This document shows positions 1 to 7,014 of a DNA stretch of 32,110 nt, one piece after another. Numbering within the stretch: the stretch's first letter is position 1; every line of letters starts with the position of its first letter. A model generated the notes under the pieces. That model saw nothing but the letters and a program-made list of their open reading frames with translations. It had not been told where the DNA came from and did no database searches. The position numbers were made by a program, and so were the translations under genes. The stretch is from Streptomyces sp. CNH099 (GTDB lineage: Bacteria; Actinomycetota; Actinomycetes; Streptomycetales; Streptomycetaceae), in assembly GCA_000514715.1 (NCBI GenBank), contig AZWL01000020.1:125897-158006 (forward strand), written 5' to 3'.

Positions 1-1363
1 CGAGCCGGTCCAGGCTCCGGGCGTCCAGCCGGGCGCCGGTCAGCGTGACGGCGCCGTCGCCGCGTTCGGCGGTCGCGGCGCGCACCCGGTGGTTGAAGAG
101 CGTGCCCATGACGGCGACGCCGACCGAGCTGCCCACGGTGCGGAAGAGCGTGATCGCCGCGGAGGCGGCACCCACCTCCCGTACGTCGACGCTGTTCTGC
201 GCCACCGTCACCAGGCTCTGGCCCAGACAGCCCATGCCGACGCCGAGCAGCGCCATGGACACCGCGGCCGTCGGCCGCGGGGTGGCGGTGTCCAGCCGGG
301 AGAGCAGCAGCGTGCCCGCGAGCATCGCCGCGCCGCCGCCGATCTGCAGGACGCGGTACCGGCCGGTGCTCGCCGTGTACCGCCCGGACAGCTGGGAGGT
401 GACGACGAGGGAGCCGAGCATGGGCAGGAGCAGCAGCCCGGAGCCGGTCGCCGAGGCGCCGTGCACGGCCTGGTGGTACAGCGGCAGATAGAGCACCGCG
501 CCGAACATCACGAAGCCGTTGGCGAAGCTGATGACGGACATCAGCCGGAAGTTGCGGGCCCGGAAGATCCGCGGCGGCAGCAGCGGCTCGACGGCCCGGG
601 ACTGCGCCCACACGAAGCCGGCCAGGGTGACCGCGAAGCCGGCGGCGAGCGCCACGACGACGGGCGAGCCCCAGGCGTACTTCGAGCCGCCCCAGGTGGC
701 CGCCAGCACGAACGAGACGATGCAGCAGACGAGCAGCACCGCGCCCCGGTAGTCGATGTGCGCGCGCCGGCCGCGCCCCGGCACCCGCACCACGCGCGCG
801 ATCAGCACCAGCGCCAGCGTCCCGACCGGCAGGTTGAACCAGAACGTCCAGCGCCAGCCGGCGTGGTCGGTGATGCTGCCGCCGACCAGCGGCCCGGCGA
901 TCATGGAGAAGACCATGACGCTGCTGATCGTGCCCTGGTAGCGGGCGCGTTCGCGCGGCGGGATCAGCTCGCCGATCACGGACATCACGCCGACCCCGAG
1001 CCCGCCCCCGCCGAGCCCGTGGACCGCCCGGAAGGCGATCAGCTGCCCCATCCCCTGCGCCAGCCCGCACAGCGCGGAGCCCACGAGGAAGACCGCCATC
1101 GCCACCAGGAGCCACCGCCGGCGCCCGTACATGTCTCCGAGCTTGCCCCACACCGGGATCGACGCGGCGGCGGCCAGGGTGTACGACGTGACCGCCCAGG
1201 ACAGGTACTCCACGCCGCCGAGGTCGCCGGCGACCGTCGGCATGGCGGTGGCGACGACCGTGGTGCCGAGCGACGACGGCAGCAGCGCCAGCAGCAGCGG
1301 AAGCAGCGCGCGCCGCCGGGCCCCGGGCCGTAACCCGTCCTCCGCGCCGGCGGCCGCCCCCAT
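1..1363 (-). CDS. MFS drug exporter, DHA2/EmrB-QacA family (C-terminus beyond window)
   Basis: Reads from ATG at 1363 and stays open to the left edge, so about 454 N-terminal residues are visible and the C-terminus is missing. A basic N-tail is followed by many hydrophobic segments. MFS motif A (GKLGDMYGRRR, about residues 73-83) and the antiporter motif C (IAGPLVGG) in TM5 are both present, as expected of 14-TM proton-driven drug exporters in the cytoplasmic membrane. It lies 19 nt after the response-regulator gene with a strong GGGGAGGGG ribosome site, so it is probably the last or near-last gene of the N-N operon. Codon 11 (1331-1333) is TTA, the rare leucine codon read by the bldA tRNA, so production of the pump may depend on development. 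Export of, and self-resistance to, the cluster product is inferred from position. The family call is firm; the substrate is unknown. Confidence 0.9.
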   Translation of the reverse strand, partial: MGAAAGAEDGLRPGARRRALLPLLLALLPSSLGTTVVATAMPTVAGDLGGVEYLSWAVTSYTLAAAASIPVWGKLGDMYGRRRWLLVAMAVFLVGSALCGLAQGMGQLIAFRAVHGLGGGGLGVGVMSVIGELIPPRERARYQGTISSVMVFSMIAGPLVGGSITDHAGWRWTFWFNLPVGTLALVLIARVVRVPGRGRRAHIDYRGAVLLVCCIVSFVLAATWGGSKYAWGSPVVVALAAGFAVTLAGFVWAQSRAVEPLLPPRIFRARNFRLMSVISFANGFVMFGAVLYLPLYHQAVHGASATGSGLLLLPMLGSLVVTSQLSGRYTASTGRYRVLQIGGGAAMLAGTLLLSRLDTATPRPTAAVSMALLGVGMGCLGQSLVTVAQNSVDVREVGAASAAITLFRTVGSSVGVAVMGTLFNHRVRAATAERGDGAVTLTGARLDARSLDRL

Positions 1364-1382
1364 GGATCCCCTCCCCCTGTCG

Positions 1383-2159
1383 TCAGCCGGTGCCGAGCCG
1401 GAACCCGACCCCGCGCACGGTCACGACCCACCCGCTGCCCCCGAGCTTGCCGCGCAGGCTGCTGACGTGCGTGTCCACGGTGCGGCGCGACCAGGAGTCG
1501 CCCCAGACCTGCTGCAGCAGCTGCTTGCGCGGTATGACGGTGCCGGGGTGGGAGGCGAGCAGGTAGAGGACGTCGAACTCCTTGCGGGTGAGGGGTACCC
1601 GCTCGTGGTCCACGGTGACCTCGCGCGAGCCCACGTCGATGTGCAGCCGGCCGTGCCGGATCTCCTCGACCGCCGCGGGCTGCCACCGGGTGCGGCGCAT
1701 CACCGCCTCGATGCGGGCCATCAGCTCGCGCAGCCCGTAGGGCTTGGTCACGTAGTCGTCGGCGCCCGCGTGCAGCCCGAGCACGCAGTCGAGTTCGGAC
1801 TGCCGGGCGGTCACGATGATCAGCGGGACCCGGCTGACCTCCCGGATCGCGCGGCACACCTCCAGCCCGTCGAGGTCGGGCAGGTCGAGGTCGAGCAGCA
1901 CCAGCTCCACGTCCCCGTGGCGTTGCAGGGCCGCGCCGCCGTGCTTGACGCCGACCGGGTCGTGGCCGTGCCGGCGCAGCTGGGCGGTGAGGGAGCCGGC
2001 GAGGCCGGCGTCGCCGTCCACCACCAGGATGCGGTGCCCGGCCGGCGCCCGCGCCGCCGCCGGCGGGGCGTCCGCCGCCGGCGCGGCGTCCGCGGGCGGC
2101 GGGCGCCGCGGCGCCGGAGCGCGGGGCTCCACGAGCACCTGGGACGGTATCTGACTCAT
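1383..2159 (-). CDS. OmpR/PhoB-family response regulator with altered acidic pocket (JadR1-like pathway regulator)
   Basis: 258 aa. An Ala/Pro-rich N-terminal tail of about 40 residues is followed by a receiver domain (about 43-155) and an OmpR-type winged helix (about 165-258, RTVDTHVSSLRGKL). The receiver keeps the phosphoacceptor D90 (LLDLDLPDLDG), the conserved T117 and K139 (VTKPYG). The N-terminal acidic pair that binds Mg is D48-G49-D50, so the second acid of the usual DD pair is Gly. Atypical OmpR regulators of angucycline clusters, such as JadR1, also have modified pockets and can respond to the pathway product. No histidine kinase lies nearby. The gene sits between the GNAT and the MFS exporter, so control of this operon or of the polyketide genes is plausible. 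The start is uncertain because GGGGGAGG lies only one base before the ATG; the tail may be shorter than shown. Confidence 0.88.
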   Translation of the reverse strand: MSQIPSQVLVEPRAPAPRRPPPADAAPAADAPPAAARAPAGHRILVVDGDAGLAGSLTAQLRRHGHDPVGVKHGGAALQRHGDVELVLLDLDLPDLDGLEVCRAIREVSRVPLIIVTARQSELDCVLGLHAGADDYVTKPYGLRELMARIEAVMRRTRWQPAAVEEIRHGRLHIDVGSREVTVDHERVPLTRKEFDVLYLLASHPGTVIPRKQLLQQVWGDSWSRRTVDTHVSSLRGKLGGSGWVVTVRGVGFRLGTG

Positions 2160-2235
2160 GCCTCCCCCGTGGGGTGTGCTCCGCCCGCGGCGTGGGCGGC
2201 GGGCGGCCCGTGGCCGGCGGTGGCCGGCGGTGGAC

Positions 2236-2709
2236 CTACGGACGTGTGGCCGGGCCGTCGCCGGAAGCGGGCCCGGGCCCCGTGCGCGGGGCGGCCAGCG
2301 GCTGCCCGGGGCCCAGCACCCACGCCGAGTCGTGCCGGGTGAAGCCGACGCGCGGGTAGTAGCCGGTCGCCGCGGGCGCCGAGAGCAGCACCAGCTTCGC
2401 CTCCGGCGCCTCCGCCCGGGTCGCCTCGATCAGCGCACGCCCCATCCCCGAGCGCTGGTGGCGGGCCACGACGGCGATGTCGGAGAGGTAGGTGACGTAG
2501 GCGAAGTCGGAGATACCGCGGGCGATGCCGACGAGCGTGCCGTCCGCCTCCCGGGCGGTCACGATCAGGTTGGCCCGGCGCACCATGGCCGCCATCCGGT
2601 CGCGGTCGGCCACGGGCCGCCGCTCGCCGAGGCCCGAGTCGCGGTAGACCGCCAGCACGTCGTCCAGATCGAGGTCCCGGCCGTCGGCGCGCTCAGTCTT
2701 CCAGCTCAT
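2236..2709 (-). CDS. GNAT-family N-acetyltransferase of the N-N cassette (FzmQ/KinN-like)
   Basis: 157 aa, the size of a single GNAT domain. The acetyl-CoA signature RHQRSGMGRALIE (Q/RxxGxG/A type) follows the central beta strands (YLSDIAVVA), and a VGF motif near the C-terminus (YYPRVGFTRHDSAW) is typical. Its ATG lies inside the end of the lyase gene (17-base overlap), so translation is probably coupled. In the fosfazinomycin and kinamycin pathways a GNAT acetylates hydrazinosuccinate before the adenylosuccinate-lyase homologue releases acetylhydrazine. The direct pairing with such a lyase here supports that role, which is inferred from context. Sequence alone would only say 'GNAT'. The last 20 or so residues are Pro/Gly-rich and probably disordered. 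Confidence 0.85.
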   Translation of the reverse strand: MSWKTERADGRDLDLDDVLAVYRDSGLGERRPVADRDRMAAMVRRANLIVTAREADGTLVGIARGISDFAYVTYLSDIAVVARHQRSGMGRALIEATRAEAPEAKLVLLSAPAATGYYPRVGFTRHDSAWVLGPGQPLAAPRTGPGPASGDGPATRP

Positions 2710-3985
2710 CGAGCTTCTCCAATCGCCGCAGCACGACGTCGTGGTGGCCGAGGAAGCGCCCGGGTCCCGGCTCCACCGCGAGCGCGACGCCCTCCTCGGC
2801 CAGGGTGTCCGCGAACGGCCGTCCCGAGCCCGCCGTACGGTTCGCGGCGGCCTGTGCCGAACGGTACGCCTCCTCCCGCTCTGTGCCGTCCCCCAGCATG
2901 TCGTACAGCACGGCGGAGCTGTAGACCAGGCCGCCGGTCGCGTCGAGCGCGGCACGCATCCGCCCGGGGTGCACACGCAGCCCGGCGACCAGCTCCGCCG
3001 CCCGGACGGCCTGGAAGTGCCCGACCGCGAGGCCGTCGGGCAGGATGACCCGCTCGACGGACTGGTGGGCGAGGTCGCGTTCGTGCCAGAGGGCGACGTC
3101 CTCCAGCGCGGCCGTGGCGTAGCCGCGCAGCAGCCGCGCGAGGCCGCACAGCCGCTCGCTGGTCGTCGGGTTGCGCTTGTGCGGCATGGCGCTGGAGCCC
3201 TGGTACGCCGCCGACGCCCGCGGCTCCTCGACCTCGGCGACCTCGGTGCGCTGCAGCAGCCGCAGCTCCAGCGCGATCTGCTCTACGCAGGCGCCCATGG
3301 CGGCCACGGCCTGCAGCAGCTGGGCGTGCCGGTCGCGGGCGACGACCTGGCTGGGCGCCGGCTCGGCGGCCAGCCCCAGCGACGCGCAGACGTGCGCCTC
3401 GACGGCCGGGTCGATCAGCGCGTACGTCCCGACGGCGCCGGAGACCGTGCCGACCGCGACCGCCTCGCGCGCGGCCGCCAGCCGCGCGAGGGAGCGGTCG
3501 ACGGCGAAGGCGTAGCCGGCGAGCTTGTGGCCGAAGGTGGTGGGCTCGGCGTGCACGCCGTGGGTGCGGCCGACCATGACCGTGCCCCAGTGCTCGCGCG
3601 CCCGGTCCACCAGCACCCGGCGCAGCCGCCGGCCGGCGGCCGTCAGCAGGTCGGTGGCCCGGGCCAGGGTGTGGCCGAGCGCGGTGTCCACCAGGTCGTA
3701 GCTGGTCATCCCCAGATGCACCCAGCGGGCCGAGGCGTCGGGGATGTCCTCGCAGTACGCGGCGAGGAACGACAGCACCTCGTGGTCGCGCTCCTTCTCG
3801 ATCTCGGCGACCCGGGCGGCGAGCGGGACCCGGGCCCGGCGCATGTCCGCCACGGCGTCGCCGGGCACGAGGCCGAGCCGCGCCTGCGCCTCGGACGCCA
3901 GGATCTCGACGCGCACCCAGGTGGCGTACCGGGACTGGTCGGAGAAGAGATCCGCCATCTCCGGAAGGGTGTAACGGGGAATCAT
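2693..3985 (-). CDS. Adenylosuccinate lyase/fumarase-superfamily enzyme, probable N-acetylhydrazinosuccinate lyase (FzmR/KinM-like)
   Basis: 430 aa, the normal length of bacterial adenylosuccinate lyase. The superfamily signature GSSAMPHKRNP (residues 263-273) contains the flexible-loop Ser of the general base, and VGRTHGVHAEPTTFG (about 138-152) carries the conserved His region. The ATG at 3985 has GAGG 8 bases upstream; a longer reading frame starts earlier but has no such support. Family members eliminate fumarate from a C-N bond. In the fosfazinomycin/kinamycin N-N route the homologue releases fumarate from N-acetylhydrazinosuccinate to give acetylhydrazine. The neighbouring GNAT, glutamine-synthetase-like and amidase genes make that role far more likely than housekeeping PurB. 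A CreD-like nitrosuccinate lyase is a weaker alternative, because the signature here is of true ASL type. Confidence 0.9.
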   Translation of the reverse strand: MIPRYTLPEMADLFSDQSRYATWVRVEILASEAQARLGLVPGDAVADMRRARVPLAARVAEIEKERDHEVLSFLAAYCEDIPDASARWVHLGMTSYDLVDTALGHTLARATDLLTAAGRRLRRVLVDRAREHWGTVMVGRTHGVHAEPTTFGHKLAGYAFAVDRSLARLAAAREAVAVGTVSGAVGTYALIDPAVEAHVCASLGLAAEPAPSQVVARDRHAQLLQAVAAMGACVEQIALELRLLQRTEVAEVEEPRASAAYQGSSAMPHKRNPTTSERLCGLARLLRGYATAALEDVALWHERDLAHQSVERVILPDGLAVGHFQAVRAAELVAGLRVHPGRMRAALDATGGLVYSSAVLYDMLGDGTEREEAYRSAQAAANRTAGSGRPFADTLAEEGVALAVEPGPGRFLGHHDVVLRRLEKLDELED

Positions 3986-4000
3986 CAGCGACCTCTGTCC

Positions 4001-4044
4001 TCGTGTCGGCTCGTGTCGGCTCGTCCGCTCGTCCGCTCGTCCGC
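4001..4044. repeat. Short tandem repeats between ligase and lyase genes
   Basis: Two copies of TCGTGTCGGC (4001-4020) are followed by three copies of TCGTCCGC (4021-4044) in the 86-base gap. They lie in the untranslated spacer before the lyase ribosome site. No protein or clear hairpin is encoded. Probably slippage-generated. Confidence 0.75.
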
Positions 4045-4071
4045 TCGTGCCCGTTCGGGCGCGGCCGGCGG

Positions 4072-5595
4072 TCAGTACGCCTCGAAGTACTCGCGGTGCT
4101 CCCACTCGGTGACCCCGTCGTCGCCCGGCCCGGCCGAGGCGCACCACGCCTCGTACCGGCGCAGCTCGCTCTCCTTGAGCTTGGTCAGGCAGGCCGCGAG
4201 CGGCGCGCCCAGCAGCCGGTCGGCGCGGCCGGCGCGGAAGGCGGCCAGCGCCTCCCCGAGCGACTGCGGGACGAACTGCGCCTGGGCCCCCGCCGCGCGC
4301 GGGGCGGACTCCGGGCCGCCGAGACCCTCAAGACCGTCGAGCCCGGCGAACAGCTGGGCGGCGAGGGCCAGATACGGGTTCGCGCACGGCTCGCCGCTGC
4401 GGTTCTCGATGTGCGCGCCGGTGCTGCCGCCGACCATGCGGAGCATGACGGTGCGGTCCTCCACGCTCCAGTCGACCCGGGTGGGCGCCAGCGGGTGCCG
4501 GGCGTCGAGCCGGCGGTAGCCGTTGACCGTGGGCACGGCGAGCAGGAACAGCTCGCGGTGCCAGGCGAGCAGCCCGTCCGCGTACGCCTTGGCCGCGGGC
4601 GACGGGCCGCCGGCGGGGCCCTCGGCGGCGAAGAGGTTGCGCCCGCTGGCCACGTCCCGCACCGACTGGTGCAGGTGCCAGCCGCCGGGGTCGAAGGAGT
4701 CCAGCCGCGGCAGCGACATGAACGAGGCGTGGTGGCCGCGGCGCGCGCACCACCGCTTGACCGCGGTGCGGAACAGCAGCATCGCGTCGGCGGTGTCGAG
4801 CGCGGACATCGGGGCGAAGGTGGACTCGATCTGGCCGGGGCCCGACTCGTGCTCCATCGAGCGCAGCGGCAGACCGAGCGCCAGCAGGTGCTGGGCCAGC
4901 GGGTCGGTGATGTGGGCGACGGAGTCGTAGCGGGCGTCCAGGTTGAACTGGTAGCCGGGGTTCATGGCCGCCACCCGCGGCGCCCCGCCCTGCCGCCCGA
5001 AGCCGTTGCCTTCATTGCCGGGGGTGCCGCCGGGGGCGCCGCCGTCGAGCAGCCGCGTCAGGTGCCACTCGACCTCCAGGCCCACGGCGGGCGCGTGGCC
5101 GTGCCCGGCGTAGCGCTGCTCAAGCCGGCGCAGCACCGCGCGCGACGACAGCGGGTGGGGGGTGCCGTCGCGCAGGTACTCGTCGCCGACGACCCACGCG
5201 GTGCGGGGCTCGCTGCCGGGCAGCACCTGGAACGTCAGCGGGTCGGGCACCAGGATGAAGTTCCCCGCGCCGGTGATCTCCTCCACCCCGATGCCGGGTT
5301 CGCCGGCGAAGTCGACGGCGATGGCGTGCCCGGTGTCGAAGAGGAACGGCCCGGGGCTGAAGTTCATGCCGTTGCGCAGCACGGAGCGGAAGGCGTCCGC
5401 GGTCAGCGTCTTGGAGCGGGCCAGGCCGTGCGGATCGGGGAAGACCAGGCGTACGAGGTCGAGCTGCACGAGTCCGGCCTCGATCCGCTCGGCGGCGGCG
5501 AACTGCGCCTCGTCCCACAGCCCGTGGTCGGAGACGAACGAGGGGCTGCCGACGCTGTCCTCGGCGCAGACGGTGCGCCATGACCTGGAGTACAT
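4072..5595 (-). CDS. Glutamine synthetase-like ligase, probable glutamate-hydrazide former (FzmN/KinL-like)
   Basis: 507 aa, somewhat longer than typical GS-like ligases (about 450). It has an N-terminal beta-grasp region (DLVRLVFPDPHGLARSKTL) and a catalytic domain with the metal/ammonia-site pattern LEVEWHL, then MEHESGPGQIES, GGWHLHQSV, and the C-terminal NRSGEPCANPYLALAAQL. A Gly-rich insertion (about 184-200) separates the first catalytic strands. GS-like enzymes activate the gamma-carboxyl of glutamate as acyl phosphate for attack by an amine. In fosfazinomycin/kinamycin biosynthesis the homologue couples (acetyl)hydrazine to glutamate. The ATG at 5595 lies three bases after the amidase stop, with AAAGGA about 11 bases upstream. 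GS fold is certain; the substrate is inferred from the cassette. Confidence 0.9.
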   Translation of the reverse strand: MYSRSWRTVCAEDSVGSPSFVSDHGLWDEAQFAAAERIEAGLVQLDLVRLVFPDPHGLARSKTLTADAFRSVLRNGMNFSPGPFLFDTGHAIAVDFAGEPGIGVEEITGAGNFILVPDPLTFQVLPGSEPRTAWVVGDEYLRDGTPHPLSSRAVLRRLEQRYAGHGHAPAVGLEVEWHLTRLLDGGAPGGTPGNEGNGFGRQGGAPRVAAMNPGYQFNLDARYDSVAHITDPLAQHLLALGLPLRSMEHESGPGQIESTFAPMSALDTADAMLLFRTAVKRWCARRGHHASFMSLPRLDSFDPGGWHLHQSVRDVASGRNLFAAEGPAGGPSPAAKAYADGLLAWHRELFLLAVPTVNGYRRLDARHPLAPTRVDWSVEDRTVMLRMVGGSTGAHIENRSGEPCANPYLALAAQLFAGLDGLEGLGGPESAPRAAGAQAQFVPQSLGEALAAFRAGRADRLLGAPLAACLTKLKESELRRYEAWCASAGPGDDGVTEWEHREYFEAY

Positions 5596-5598
5596 GGT

Positions 5599-7014
5599 TC
5601 AGCGGGTCCTTTCGCTGGCGGAGAGGGCGGGTGCGGCGGCGGGGCGGCCGGGCCGCGCGGGCGGCGGCGGCGTGCCCAGCTCCGTCTGCAGGCGGTGGGC
5701 CGCCGCCAGCACCGCGTCGTCGGCGCCGACGGGCCCGGCGAGCTGCACCGCGGCCGGCAGCCCGGCGTCCGTCAGCCCGGCCGGGAGGGAGACCGCGGGC
5801 TGGCCGGTCATGTTGAACGGGTACGACGCCGGGGACCACGCCAGCCACAGCAGGTCGCGCGGGTCGGCCGCCCACGCCGGCCCGATCGCGTCGGCGGCGA
5901 ACGGCTCGATCGGCACGGTGGCCATGGCCAGCAGCCCGTAGGTGCCCATCACCGACCGCAGCTTGAGCCGCAGTTCCTGGCGCACCTCCTCGGCGCGCAT
6001 CACGTCGGCGCCGCGCAGGGTGCGCCCGTGCCGGACGACGGCCAGCCGGCCCGGGTCGCAGCGCTCCTCGTCCGCCGGGGACGTGCCCGCCGCCTCGGCG
6101 GCGGCGAGGATGTCGACGAGCGCGGGGTAGAGGTGGTCGCAGCGCACCTCGATCCGCTCCACCCGGTGGCCCAGCGCGGCGAGCGCCGCGCACGCCCGCT
6201 CGGTGACCCGGCGGACCGGCTCGGAGGTGCCCTCGTACTCGACCCAGCCGACGCGCCGCGGCCGCCCGGCTCGGCGAGCAGCGTCGATCGAGCCGAGCCC
6301 GGAGTCGGGGTCGTCGGGGTGCGGCCCGGCGACGGCGGCGGCGAGCGCCGCGGCGTCGGTGACGCTGCGCGCCAGGGTGCCCTGGTGGGCGAGGCGGTCG
6401 GCCCCGTTGGGGTGGTACGGGATGCGCCCGTACGACGGCTTGTAGCCGACGACGCCGCAGAACGCCGCCGGGATCCGTACGGAGCCGGAGCCGTCGGTGC
6501 CCAGCGCGCCGTCGCCGAGCCCGGTCGCCACCGCGGCGGCGGCCCCGCCGCTGGAGCCGCCGGCGCTGCGCGCGGGGTCGTACGGGTTGCGGGTGGGCGG
6601 CGCGACGGGCCCGACGGTGCTGGCGCTCCAGCCGTACTCGGACGTCGTGGTCTTGCCGACGACCACCGCGCCGGCCGCCCGCAGCCGGGCGACGGCCGGG
6701 GCGTCGCGGCGGGGCCGCCGGTTGGGCAGCAGCGAGCCCCGGGTGGTCGGCAGGTCCCGGGTCTGCAGCAGGTCCTTGACCGAGACGGTGACGCCGAGCA
6801 GCGGGGCGCCGGCCCAGGCGGCCGCGCCGCGCTCGCGGATCCGCGCGTCGGCCTCGGCGGCGGCGCGCAGCGCCTCCTCGCCGGCGGCGGTGACGTACGC
6901 GCCCGCGGTGTCCCGTTCGCGGATCGCGGTCAGCACCCGCTCCACGTGCTCCACGACGGTCAGTTCGCCGCGCCGCAGCCGCCGGGTCAGTTCGCCGATC
7001 CCGCCGGCGGTCAT
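5599..7014 (-). CDS. Amidase-signature hydrolase, probable hydrazide deacetylase of the N-N cassette (FzmO/KinK-like)
   Basis: 471 aa, normal for the amidase-signature family. The Ser-cisSer-Lys triad is visible: K80 in TVSVKDLL, cis-Ser about S155 in AGGSSGGAAAA, and nucleophile S178 in GTDGSGSVRIPAAFCG. The usual GTDTGGS is changed to GTDGSGS but the nucleophile is kept. The ATG overlaps the stop of the upstream 671-aa gene (ATGA), so the two are probably translationally coupled. These amidases hydrolyse C-N amide bonds in the cytoplasm. In the kinamycin/fosfazinomycin route the homologue removes the acetyl group from the glutamyl-acetylhydrazide to give glutamylhydrazine. That step is inferred here from family and neighbours. 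A role on another amide cannot be excluded. Confidence 0.88.
   Translation of the reverse strand: MTAGGIGELTRRLRRGELTVVEHVERVLTAIRERDTAGAYVTAAGEEALRAAAEADARIRERGAAAWAGAPLLGVTVSVKDLLQTRDLPTTRGSLLPNRRPRRDAPAVARLRAAGAVVVGKTTTSEYGWSASTVGPVAPPTRNPYDPARSAGGSSGGAAAAVATGLGDGALGTDGSGSVRIPAAFCGVVGYKPSYGRIPYHPNGADRLAHQGTLARSVTDAAALAAAVAGPHPDDPDSGLGSIDAARRAGRPRRVGWVEYEGTSEPVRRVTERACAALAALGHRVERIEVRCDHLYPALVDILAAAEAAGTSPADEERCDPGRLAVVRHGRTLRGADVMRAEEVRQELRLKLRSVMGTYGLLAMATVPIEPFAADAIGPAWAADPRDLLWLAWSPASYPFNMTGQPAVSLPAGLTDAGLPAAVQLAGPVGADDAVLAAAHRLQTELGTPPPPARPGRPAAAPALSASERTR

Noticed and set aside
89..1333. Long plus-strand open frame of 414 codons
   Set aside because: It lies opposite the MFS gene and its translation is Arg/Gly/Pro/His-rich without domains, a typical shadow in high-GC DNA.
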